From Deltaproteobacteria bacterium (GTDB taxonomy: Bacteria; UBA10199; JACPAL01; GCA-016699445), in NCBI GenBank assembly GCA_016699445.1, contig CP064976.1:434001-498000 (forward strand): a stretch of DNA of 64,000 bases, in the 5' to 3' direction. Positions 56,488 to 64,000 of the stretch are shown here, piece after piece. The position numbers and the translations under genes were made by a program. Positions within the stretch are counted from its first letter, which is position 1. Each line of letters begins with the position of its first letter. The notes beneath the pieces are model-generated. The model was not told where the DNA came from and made no database searches. It worked only from the letters and a program-made list of their open reading frames with translations.

Positions 56488-57066
56488 ATGATGAAGTCTC
56501 TTTCCACAATAGGGCCTCGAATGATTTCAAATCCAAGGCCTAAAACTCTCAAAGATTATTGGGCCGAAGCTCTTCCGTCGCGCTCAATCCAAAAAAATAA
56601 TCACTTTCAGGAAACTTTAAAAACAATCGAAACAAAAACAGAAAACCCGGTCACAACAACTTCACTCTCTTCAAATAAAACCCAAGGTTGGATGGATCGA
56701 CTCATTGAAGAAAAAAGTGAAAAATATGGAGTACCGGCAGATCTCGTTCATTCCATCGTTCAAGCTGAATCGGCTTACAACCCTGCCGCTGTTTCTTCTG
56801 CAGGAGCACAGGGCTTGATGCAGCTAATGCCTGGAACAGCCAAAGATATGGGTGTCACCAATCCTTTAGATCCTGCTCAAAATATTGAAGGGGGCGTTAA
56901 ATATTTTAGAAAAATGCTCGATCGTTTTGACAACAATATTCCACAAGCCCTCGCAGCCTACAATGCTGGTCCTGGAAACGTTGAAAAGTATCAGGGCATT
57001 CCACCTTTTCGCGAAACACAAAACTACGTTCAAAAAATTTTAAAAAACTACACCGATAATGCTTAG
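56488..57066 (+). CDS. SLT-domain lytic transglycosylase
   Basis: 192 residues. The C-terminal half is a soluble lytic transglycosylase domain: VHSIVQAESAYNP with catalytic Glu, SSAGAQGLMQLMPGTA, and ALAAYNAGPGNVEKYQGIPP. The N-terminal 80 residues are basic and unstructured, with no clear signal peptide, so flagellar-type export is possible. Expressed with the flagellar genes from a sigma54 promoter; likely cuts peptidoglycan for rod passage, compensating for a FlgJ without hydrolase domain. Confidence 0.88.
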   Translation: MMKSLSTIGPRMISNPRPKTLKDYWAEALPSRSIQKNNHFQETLKTIETKTENPVTTTSLSSNKTQGWMDRLIEEKSEKYGVPADLVHSIVQAESAYNPAAVSSAGAQGLMQLMPGTAKDMGVTNPLDPAQNIEGGVKYFRKMLDRFDNNIPQALAAYNAGPGNVEKYQGIPPFRETQNYVQKILKNYTDNA

Positions 57067-59274
57067 CCTAAAAAAAATATATATTTCATTTTTTGGGATG
57101 ATGATACTTTCATCCATAACAGCAGAGGCTCAAAGCACGGGAGCTAATGTCTCTTTTGTCGACTTGATTCCTGCCATTTCACCATCAAAGGAAGTCTATC
57201 TTCACAAAACATTTCCTAAGGTTGATGAAATGCTCAAACTGATGCCAGCACCTTTTGAAGCGAGTCAGTTTGGTTTGACTGAAATTCCAGCCTTCAATGT
57301 TGTTCTGAATGATCATCAGCTCAAAATCTATGATGAGATTATTCATAAGCTACAACATGATGATGATTTTGATACACAACAAAGTATCATTAAAACACAA
57401 AGGCAGTTTCTCATAGGCGATCTCATGACAGCTGTAGCCATTCATGGAGAAAATAATTGGGCGGCATCAGGACGCATCATCGAAGGTCGCAAATACTTGG
57501 CAAATCTTATCGAAAAACACCCCGCTACTCCCTATACTGTGCGAGCGAGTTATCATTTAGCACTGATTTTACTTACGCAAAAAGATTATGAGGACTTTTT
57601 TCTTCTAGCACAGAGACAGTTGGTTTATTGGAAAAATCATCCTGAATGGGGAAATGCTTTTCGATCAGCCATCATGGAAGCTTATTACCAAAGAAACCAG
57701 CTAGGACGCACTGAGGGATTTTGTGGCAACAAGCTTTCGATATTACGGCAGATTCTGTCCCTCGTGATCTTTCGTTGCGTTATGCCGATTCCCTTTTTTG
57801 GCAGGGAAAATATAAAGAAGTGACCGAGTGGTATCACAGAATGGCTGAAATCCTTGAGCCACCTGACTCTGAAGCTGCACAAATTTCAAGACTCTATTAT
57901 GCCGAATCCCTTTTTCAAACGGGACAATGTGATGAAGCACTCAGCCAGTTTAATTTTTTTATTAATACCTATACTGGTTATCGGACTTTTCCCGAAATCC
58001 GACTTCGAGAGATTGAATGTGATGTGATTAAAACCAAAGATTTTAAAAAAGCCATCGCCAATCTTCAAAGACTCCTTTTGAAGCCCTCCAGCCAACAAAC
58101 AGACTGGAGAATCAATACAGGTCTTGCCGCAGAAACATTTCTATCCAGACTACAACTTCTCTCCATCGATGCTTCAGCAGTTCCTGAATTAACCGCCAAA
58201 TTGACCAGAAGGCTTCAAACAAAAATACCGGACTGGGAGCGAGAAGATATTCTATACACATTGGCAATGAATCAGTGGGCCGAAGGTAAACGTGGTGAAG
58301 CTGTGGATACACTGATGACATTGTCTCAAAGCGATCTTGTCTTACGACATCAAAGCCCTTGGATCCCTCTGATGACACAAGCATTTTCACTTTTTTTATC
58401 AGAAGAAGGTCCTCGATACGTTAACGCTCATCATGAATTTGATTTTTTAAAAATTCTCAATTCCCTTAACGAGTTTGTGTCAAAAGCACCCCATCAACAA
58501 GAAATTGCTTTATGGGCCAGCCGCGCCTATCTGAGAAAATCACTCCCTCTGCCGGCTATTCGTCTATTACAATCGATCTATTTCAATGAAGAAATGACCC
58601 CTCTCTTTCAAAGTCTTTATACAATGGAATTAGCTCAGGCTTACTTAGACATTGGAGAAAAAGATCTGATGAAATCAGCGTTTCAGCTCATCAATAAGGA
58701 TTTGCTCAGTACGGATGAGCTTCAACATTATTATGTGATCAAATCTGATATGGATCAAATGGAAGGGCTTTATGCCGACTGTAACGAAGATTATAAGGAA
58801 ATATTCAAATTACCCATAACTGCCAGTAAACTCCTGAATTTTTCTCTCCAAGGTGCCATTTGTGCTCGAAAAGCGAAAAAAATCGAAGATGCTGAAAATT
58901 TCATTACACATTTCGATGAAGTTGATGCTATACTCGCCGAACGTTTAAAAGACCCCAAGGCTGTTGTGGATGTTCGGGGGGACATCCAAATGAGAAGTTT
59001 ATTTGAGAGAATCAATATTCTCATAGCCAAGGAAGATTTTGAAAACGCAATACGCACCTTTGAGAGAGTCACGAAAGTATTGCCCGATGTAAAGCCCCCA
59101 ATCGACACGTTATTTCTAGTTGTTGATGCTTATCGCAAAAGCAAAGGATCTGATTTCGCTGTACAAGCCTGGCAGACCTACCAAAACTCCTACAGCGAGT
59201 TTCCGGAAGGTTTTGCAAATTTGTATGCAGAAACTCTGGATACTTTTGCCCGAGCGGATTTGGTGTCTAATTAA
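57059..59274 (+). CDS. Secreted TPR-repeat protein in flagellar operon (frameshifted)
   Basis: Frames 57059-57823 and 57721-59274 join by adding one T to the T4 run at 57719-57722 (EGFLWQQAFDITADSVPRDL), giving about 738 residues. Signal peptide at the start (FFGMMILSSITAEA). The rest is a chain of TPR-like helical pairs (LRYADSLFWQGKYKEVTEWY, ARLYYAESLF-type repeats, AQAYLDIGEKDLMKSAF). Start overlaps the SLT gene by 8 nt. Probably a periplasmic scaffold for motility; similar TPR proteins are known in flagellar clusters of related bacteria but I cannot name this one. Confidence 0.8.
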
Positions 59275-59301
59275 ACACACTGTTCGCGTCAGCGTGTTTT
59301 A
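59273..59301 (+). terminator. Hairpin with T-tract between TPR gene and regulator gene
   Basis: AAACACACTG and CAGCGTGTTT pair over 9 of 10 positions around a 7-nt loop and run into TTTT. It sits at the stop codon of the TPR gene and 16 nt before the regulator start; it may be a partial terminator lowering regulator expression. Confidence 0.45.
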
Positions 59302-59316
59302 AATTTAGGGGGAGAA

Positions 59317-60791
59317 ATGAGAATCATCATTGCCGAGAGCCAAAAGGCCATTCGTCGATTAATTCTTTCATGCCTGGAGAAATCGCCTCATGACCTTCTC
59401 AAGGCCAGCGATCTTACAGGGCTTGAAATCCTCCTCCAGCAACAAGCAGATCTCCTCATCCTGGACTACTCTCTCTTAACGGATAAAATTTCTATTTTTT
59501 TAGAAGATCTTTCACGATCCCATCCGAGACTTCCGGTTATTCTCACATCTTTTAAAGATCAAATTCGGGAAAATTCACTCAATTACAAAGCTCGACTCGA
59601 ACAACTAACCAAACCTTTTACTGAAGAAAATTTGATGGAACTGGTCGATCAAATCATCCAGGTGGAACCTTCCTTAGAAAAAAAATCGGATGAACCCACA
59701 CGCTTTTTTAGCATGGAACTTCTTCCCAGCGCCAAATCACATCCCTTAATGAATAAAGCGATCGGCTTTTTACGCAATGTTGCCGACAGCGATATTACCA
59801 TTCTGATTTCAGGCGAATCTGGGGTAGGTAAAGAAGCCTACGCTAAAAGACTGCATCAACTCTCACGTCGTCGCCATCATCGTTTTGTCGGGATTAATTG
59901 TGCCTCTATACCTGCAAATCTTTTGGAATCAGAACTCTTCGGAGCTGAACGCGGAGCGTACACAGGATCTCTTCAACGTCATATTGGTAAATTTGAACTC
60001 GCTCAAAAAGGAACACTCCTTCTCGATGAAATCAGCGAGATGGATATTGCTCTTCAGTCAAAACTGTTACGTGTTCTGCAAGAAAGAGAGTTTTATCGTA
60101 TCGGTGGTAATGAAAAAGTATGTCTCGATGTTCGTATTGTGGCGACCACCAATAGAGATTTGAGGGATTGGATCAAAGAGAGGAAATTCAGAGAAGATCT
60201 TTATTACCGGCTCAATGTTATCAATGTCAAAATTCCCCCATTGAGAGAGCGACTCGATGATATCCCTGTATTAGCCACTATGATTATTGATCGCATGGGA
60301 AAAGAAAATGGCAATCGACGCCTCACTCTTTCCAATCAGGCGATTCAACAGCTTCAAAGTTATAATTGGCCAGGAAATATTCGTGAGATGGAAAATATTC
60401 TGCTACGCACTTTCTACATGACTCAAGGGAAAGAGATAAATCGCATCTTTTTTGATGATGTAGAAATACCTTATCAAGCTGAATCAGTCCCCAATCCTTT
60501 TTTACAACCAACCCTCCCGCTTTTGAAGTACGGGAATCTCAAGGTCCTCTTGGCAATATTCCTTTGGGAACCATCAAAGATGTCGAACGACAAATGATCT
60601 GCAAAGTGCTGGATATGCATAATGGTAATCGTGTGAGAGCTTCTTTAGCATTGGGAATTAGCGTGAGAACTTTACGCAATAAACTCAAACTTTATCGGGA
60701 AGAAGGATTCCTGGAATCCGACCGATTTGTCGATGCGACCGAAACAGGGGAAGGAGAAATCGATGACTGTGAAATTGCCGCCGAAGCTTAA
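59317..60791 (+). CDS. Sigma54-dependent flagellar response regulator, FlrC/FleR type (frameshifted)
   Basis: Frames 59317-60597 and 60564-60791 join by adding one T at 60521-60524 (LPLFEVRESQGPLGNIPLGT), about 491 residues. Receiver domain 1-115: probable phospho-Asp in LILDYSL and Lys in LTKPF, but the usual N-terminal acidic pair is reduced to AES. AAA+ domain: SGESGVGKEAYAKR (Walker A), AERGAYTGS (GAFTGA loop variant that contacts sigma54), GTLLLDEISEMD (Walker B), YNWPGNIREMEN. Fis-type HTH at the end: ASLALGISVRTLRNKLKLYR. Likely activates the sigma54 promoters at 56412 and 56460. Ribosome site GGGGGAG upstream. Confidence 0.9.
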
Positions 60792-61926
60792 ATCTTTGGA
60801 AAAAGACATCATTTCATTTAGCCTGCGCCAAACGCTAAAACCTCTGATTAAAATTTTTTCGGAAAAATGCGAGACCCATGATCTCATTCTGCACTTTGAT
60901 ATTCCAATTCATATTCCAGATACTTTGGTTGGAAATCCTCAACACATCAAAAATACTCTCACCAGAACATTTAATAAATTTCTAAAAAAATCTTTGGACT
61001 CCAGTGAAGATGAAATCCTTCATGGAGGTATCCAAATGGAAACAAAAAGAGATCCTGAAGGGCATGAAAAAATTTTGCTGACCTTTATTTTCGAATCTCT
61101 CACCGATCTTGAAGAACATAATTCTCCTTGGATTAATGATCATTGCAGCTTCATTCTTGCTATAGATCCTCTGGAACCCCTATCGGCGGAGAAGTTTTCA
61201 TCAATTAACCAAACCATCGATCTTTCCAATTTAAAATGTTTGGCTTTCACAACACCCACGCTCTACTCAAGCCTGGTTTCTATTTTAAACTCTTGGAAAG
61301 TTCCTGTGCAGATTTTCTCCGAAATCCCAAAAAATCTGCCTGACCACGATGTTATTTTGATCACAGATCAAGTTGGAAGCTTTTCTGGCTTTGAAGTCAG
61401 CCAGATCATTAAAAATCGGCATCCAAGATCTTTGATTCTCTTTGTATCTTCTCACCCACAACGAGGAGATGCTGCCCTCTGTCGCGATTTGGGCATACAA
61501 TCTTATTTAAGTTATCCCATTCAACCTATTGAATTGTGGGAAGCTATTAAACGTCTTGTTCACACCCCTCGATCTTCGGCAAATTTTAGTGAACTGATCA
61601 CAAAACATTCGCTTCGAGAAGAAGAAGCTCGGCTTAATATTTTACTGATTCCTTCAGGAGATATGGACACCTTAGAACTCAGTGAAATCGGTGGACTTCT
61701 TCTATCTCACGGTCACCGTGTCACCATGATCACCTCTCCTGAAGAAATGAGAAAGCTACCCTTTTCCGGTCAATTTGACCTTGTTGTCACAGATTCTGAA
61801 CGCAAAGAGCAGCTACAATTTCAACAAGTGACCATTCCTATTGTTACGTTTGATTCCGAATCCACACTTGGAGAATCCAAAGATGTTTTGGGGGATCTTT
61901 TGGAAAGAATCGAACATCTGAATTAA
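60763..61926 (+). CDS. Degenerate hybrid-sensor-like protein beside the sigma54 activator
   Basis: 387 residues from ATG 60763 (AAGGAG 8 nt before; 29-nt overlap with the regulator). Residues 35-80 (PDTLVGNPQHIKNTLTRTFN) resemble the start of a histidine-kinase ATPase domain, but the NAxK N-box reads NKFLKKS and no G boxes follow. Residues about 180-260 are receiver-like (LITDQVGSFSGFEVSQIIK, GIQSYLSYPIQPIELWEAI) with an Asp in the phospho-acceptor position. A second receiver-like segment (LNILLIPSGDMDTLE) follows. No His-kinase H-box seen. It probably acts as a protein-binding adaptor for the activator. Lacks catalytic residues, so kinase activity is unlikely. Confidence 0.6.
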   Translation: MTVKLPPKLKSLEKDIISFSLRQTLKPLIKIFSEKCETHDLILHFDIPIHIPDTLVGNPQHIKNTLTRTFNKFLKKSLDSSEDEILHGGIQMETKRDPEGHEKILLTFIFESLTDLEEHNSPWINDHCSFILAIDPLEPLSAEKFSSINQTIDLSNLKCLAFTTPTLYSSLVSILNSWKVPVQIFSEIPKNLPDHDVILITDQVGSFSGFEVSQIIKNRHPRSLILFVSSHPQRGDAALCRDLGIQSYLSYPIQPIELWEAIKRLVHTPRSSANFSELITKHSLREEEARLNILLIPSGDMDTLELSEIGGLLLSHGHRVTMITSPEEMRKLPFSGQFDLVVTDSERKEQLQFQQVTIPIVTFDSESTLGESKDVLGDLLERIEHLN

Positions 61927-62487
61927 TTATTTCAAATCTTTTGTTCTCTGTTGACGCGTCAGGGAATTGACAAATTGTATAATGTGATCCCGAATTCGTT
62001 CTGAAATTTTATGAAAACTGATGGCTGTCTTATAACGATGACTTCCATGAAGCTCTTCACACTTCACAACTTTCGCCTCTACATCAATCATGGTGTAGGG
62101 ATATTCGGGAAAAGAGATATGACATAAAAGCTCCATTCCTGGTGGATAGCTTTGCTCTGAGAGAAAATCCATGCCGGAGCCACTGATGACGACGGCTTGC
62201 TTCTTGTACCTGGGAGGACGTTTATGCTCGGGTTTTAAACAATTTTGATAAAGCTCTTCTGTAATTTTCACCAGTTCTTGAACAGACTCACTATATTCAG
62301 GATTATGATAACGAAGCTGATTTTTAAGACTCATCAGACGCAATGCCACAGCATCTAGCTCCATAGGCATTTCGTGATTCTCTAAAAATTCTTCATTTTT
62401 AGGTTGAACATAAAGATAAATGACGCCCGAATTTCTATAAAATTGGCGTAATTCGGCCTTGTCCAAACCCTTCGAAGCTGAACTCAT
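61927..62487 (-). CDS. PilZ-like domain protein
   Basis: 186 residues. The C-terminal half RPPRYKKQAVVISGSGMDFL, GMELLCHISFPEYPYTMIDV and HRYKTAISFHKISERIRDHI has the PilZ layout (R-rich entry, I/VSxxGxxF strand, beta barrel, final helix). The second motif is ISGSGMDF rather than DISxxG, so c-di-GMP binding is uncertain. N-terminal half is helical. End of the fliD-fliS-fliT-like operon; a motility brake or export role is possible. Confidence 0.55.
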   Translation of the reverse strand: MSSASKGLDKAELRQFYRNSGVIYLYVQPKNEEFLENHEMPMELDAVALRLMSLKNQLRYHNPEYSESVQELVKITEELYQNCLKPEHKRPPRYKKQAVVISGSGMDFLSEQSYPPGMELLCHISFPEYPYTMIDVEAKVVKCEELHGSHRYKTAISFHKISERIRDHIIQFVNSLTRQQRTKDLK

Positions 62488-62864
62488 ACACTCGCCTCAA
62501 AAATCGAACTTGTTCTTTCCTCCACAATTCTCATGGGAGGAGGAAGATCTTCTAATATTTTTTGGATGGTTATTTTCTTTGTTTCAAGACTAGCCACAAT
62601 ACTGGAAAGAATATCTGTCACTTGCTCAATTTGATTTTTCAACTCGCTATAAAGAGGATGATGACCTCCCCAACTTTGAAAATCTGCCGAAGACATTTTT
62701 TGATCGCACTCTTGCCAAAGTGAAACAAATCGATCGAGAAGCTTCTCTTCTTTTTCATGAAAAGCCTCTGAAACATCACTTTGAGACAATTCCGCAATCA
62801 GCTTCAAACCTTCTGCGCGATAATTTCTCAGGGACACAATTACGTTTTCGATGGAATCACTCAT
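62484..62864 (-). CDS. FliT-like small helical protein
   Basis: 126 residues from ATG 62864, which overlaps the fliS stop (ATGA). All-helical and acidic (VIVSLRNYRAEGLKLIAELS, HPLYSELKNQIEQVTDILSS). FliT chaperones vary greatly in sequence; the call rests on the fliD-fliS-x gene order and size. Overlaps the PilZ-like gene by 4 nt. Confidence 0.5.
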   Translation of the reverse strand: MSDSIENVIVSLRNYRAEGLKLIAELSQSDVSEAFHEKEEKLLDRFVSLWQECDQKMSSADFQSWGGHHPLYSELKNQIEQVTDILSSIVASLETKKITIQKILEDLPPPMRIVEERTSSIFEASV

Positions 62865-63241
62865 TTTCTTTCCGCCAATTTTTGCCAACCTTCAACTAAA
62901 GGAGCGAGAACCTTTAATGTACTATCCCAGTAAGGTGTGGGATCTTCCGAGCGAATTGATTTAGAAAGCTGGGAGATTATAAAGAAATATATTTTTTCCA
63001 GATTATCAGCGACCTCTCCACCTTCTTCCATATTGAGATTTTCCATCAAAGCATCTGCAATCTTCATCGCTCGAATCGCAGACTCATGAGATTTGACCTT
63101 TTGGCCCGCTTCAAATCTTTCTTTAGCCTGCTTGATCCTTGTCACCATGCCTTCATAGAGCATGACCATAAGATGTTCAGGACTTGATGTAGAGATCTTC
63201 TCTTCAAGCGTTTTTTGATAGTTTTGCAATGATGGATACAT
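62861..63241 (-). CDS. fliS: Flagellin export chaperone FliS
   Basis: 126 residues. YPSLQNYQKTLEEKISTSSP and EHLMVMLYEGMVTRIKQAKE open the FliS four-helix bundle, and the end LAPLVEGWQKL is typical. It binds the flagellin C-terminus before export. 33 nt after fliD. Confidence 0.9.
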   Translation of the reverse strand: MYPSLQNYQKTLEEKISTSSPEHLMVMLYEGMVTRIKQAKERFEAGQKVKSHESAIRAMKIADALMENLNMEEGGEVADNLEKIYFFIISQLSKSIRSEDPTPYWDSTLKVLAPLVEGWQKLAERK

Positions 63242-63274
63242 GTTGCCCCCTAGACCTTAAAATCCCCTACGGCA

Positions 63275-64000
63275 TTATTTGTTATTTGCTGTACCAGAAA
63301 TTTGAGCTGCCAGTGTTGTTATTTGATCCTGCTGACCCTTTAACGAACTAATGGTTGTCTCTAATCGATTAAACTGACTTTTGAGTTTTGTCTGATAATT
63401 GCTCAAGGCCACCGTACGGTCTTTCAGCACTTTATTGAGACGATTCACAGAATCATCATATTGTTTTTGCCTGTCTGCAAAATCGCCTATGGGGTTGGTC
63501 AAGGTATCTGTATAATTGAAAATCTTTTCAGCCAGACCATCTTCTAAAGTTGTCCCTTGAAAAATTTTACGAACAACACTGACATCTTGGTCTAAAATAG
63601 TGGTCAACTTTCCCGTATCCACAGTGTAAACACCACTACGATCAGCCGTAATACCCAATTCAGCCAAAGAGGTATAGGCACCTGCCGACAAGACCCTTCG
63701 AGAGGATAGTCTTCCCACCTCGTAATAAGCATCTTGCAAAAGACGATCACGTCCTAGGGGACCAAAGCGATTGTTGGAGTCAGGATTGATTGCCTTTTTC
63801 AAACTATCACGCGCGCTATTTAAGGATGAGATAAATGAAGAAACGTTTCCAATAATAGCAGACGTATCCTGCTTAACCGTCAGACTAATCGTATCGGTTG
63901 TTTCCACACCCAACAACTCAAACGAGATCCCTTGTATGGCATCAGCAACCGTGTTGGTAGCACTCGAATAGACAATCGAATTAATGGTGAAAGCTGCATC
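63275..64000 (-). CDS. fliD: Flagellar cap protein FliD (partial, C-terminal part)
   Basis: The frame runs off the right edge; about 241 C-terminal residues are present. FTINSIVYSSATNTVADAIQ and GISFELLGVETTDTISLTV at the edge are the FliD/flagellin IN motif region, then FISSLNSARDSLKKAINPDS, and the C-terminal coiled coil (YDDSVNRLNKVLKDRTVALS, LKSQFNRLETTISSLKGQQD). Caps the filament and promotes flagellin polymerisation. Confidence 0.93.
   Translation of the reverse strand, partial: DAAFTINSIVYSSATNTVADAIQGISFELLGVETTDTISLTVKQDTSAIIGNVSSFISSLNSARDSLKKAINPDSNNRFGPLGRDRLLQDAYYEVGRLSSRRVLSAGAYTSLAELGITADRSGVYTVDTGKLTTILDQDVSVVRKIFQGTTLEDGLAEKIFNYTDTLTNPIGDFADRQKQYDDSVNRLNKVLKDRTVALSNYQTKLKSQFNRLETTISSLKGQQDQITTLAAQISGTANNK

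Noticed and set aside
5344..60524. Programmed ribosomal frameshifting as the cause of the many split frames
   Set aside because: The sites lack consistent slippery heptamers and downstream structures, occur in genes not known for recoding, and differ in direction at 30483; sequence error is simpler.
1..64000. CRISPR arrays, insertion sequences, prophage or integrase genes
   Set aside because: No regularly spaced repeats, transposase or integrase motifs were found on either strand; the single tRNA gene is not flanked by an attachment-like repeat that I could see.

Overview
The window reads as a chromosomal segment of a Gram-negative, flagellated, probably anaerobic or fermentative bacterium. 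The evidence is P- and L-ring flagellar genes, lipoproteins, SPFH and MotAB membrane proteins, a lysine 5,6-aminomutase pathway and peptidoglycan recycling genes. I cannot place it in a phylum with confidence. The gene mix (deoxyhypusine synthase homologue, TIG and thrombospondin-3 lipoproteins, many TPR proteins, sigma54 flagellar control) fits the old 'deltaproteobacterial' lineages or neighbouring uncultured groups. No phage, IS element or CRISPR array was seen.

Layout. 1-3.7 kb: the end of a response regulator, then a large secreted beta-helix protein. 3.7-13.7 kb: almost all on the minus strand, with two operons of a divergent paralogous family of unknown function (five members), a C45 acyltransferase homologue, an XRE/nucleotidyltransferase pair with a DUF4202 gene, and trmL. 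13.7-25.4 kb: SPFH protein, a BrnT/CopG-like toxin-antitoxin pair, two ABC-F ATPases, a SlyD-like FKBP, a TPR protein, a kinase-like protein, a deoxyhypusine synthase homologue and an acyl-CoA thioesterase. 26-31.4 kb: cell-wall recycling genes (amgK, murU, anmK), a broken alpha/beta-hydrolase and a LOG protein. 31.8-37.7 kb: lysine fermentation operon (kamA, kamD, kamE, kal, damaged kce) ending in a lipid-kinase-like gene. 37.7-44.6 kb: Rieske protein, ParE-type TA pair, aldehyde dehydrogenase, an endonuclease/exonuclease/phosphatase-fold protein, RF3, GST, carbonic anhydrase and tRNA-Arg. 44.6-64 kb: flagellar block. It holds motAB, flgL/K/N/M/J/I/H/A/G/F on the minus strand, then a divergent plus-strand unit (SLT transglycosylase, TPR protein, sigma54 activator, degenerate sensor-kinase-like protein), then fliD/fliS/fliT-like/PilZ-like on the minus strand.

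Two things stand out. First, about twenty genes are interrupted by single-base indels, nearly all in short homopolymers and many in genes that are normally essential. This looks like uncorrected long-read consensus error, so split frames are annotated here as single genes. Second, six transcription units scattered over the window share an ECF-sigma-like promoter: (G/A)CA(A/C)C, 16-17 nt, then CGA(T/A/C)AA or a close variant, placed 12-15 nt before the start codon. That position implies near-leaderless mRNAs. The units it precedes encode the paralogous family, a TPR protein, a kinase-like protein, a phosphoesterase-fold protein and a hydrolase. This is the best candidate for an undescribed regulon or system in the window.
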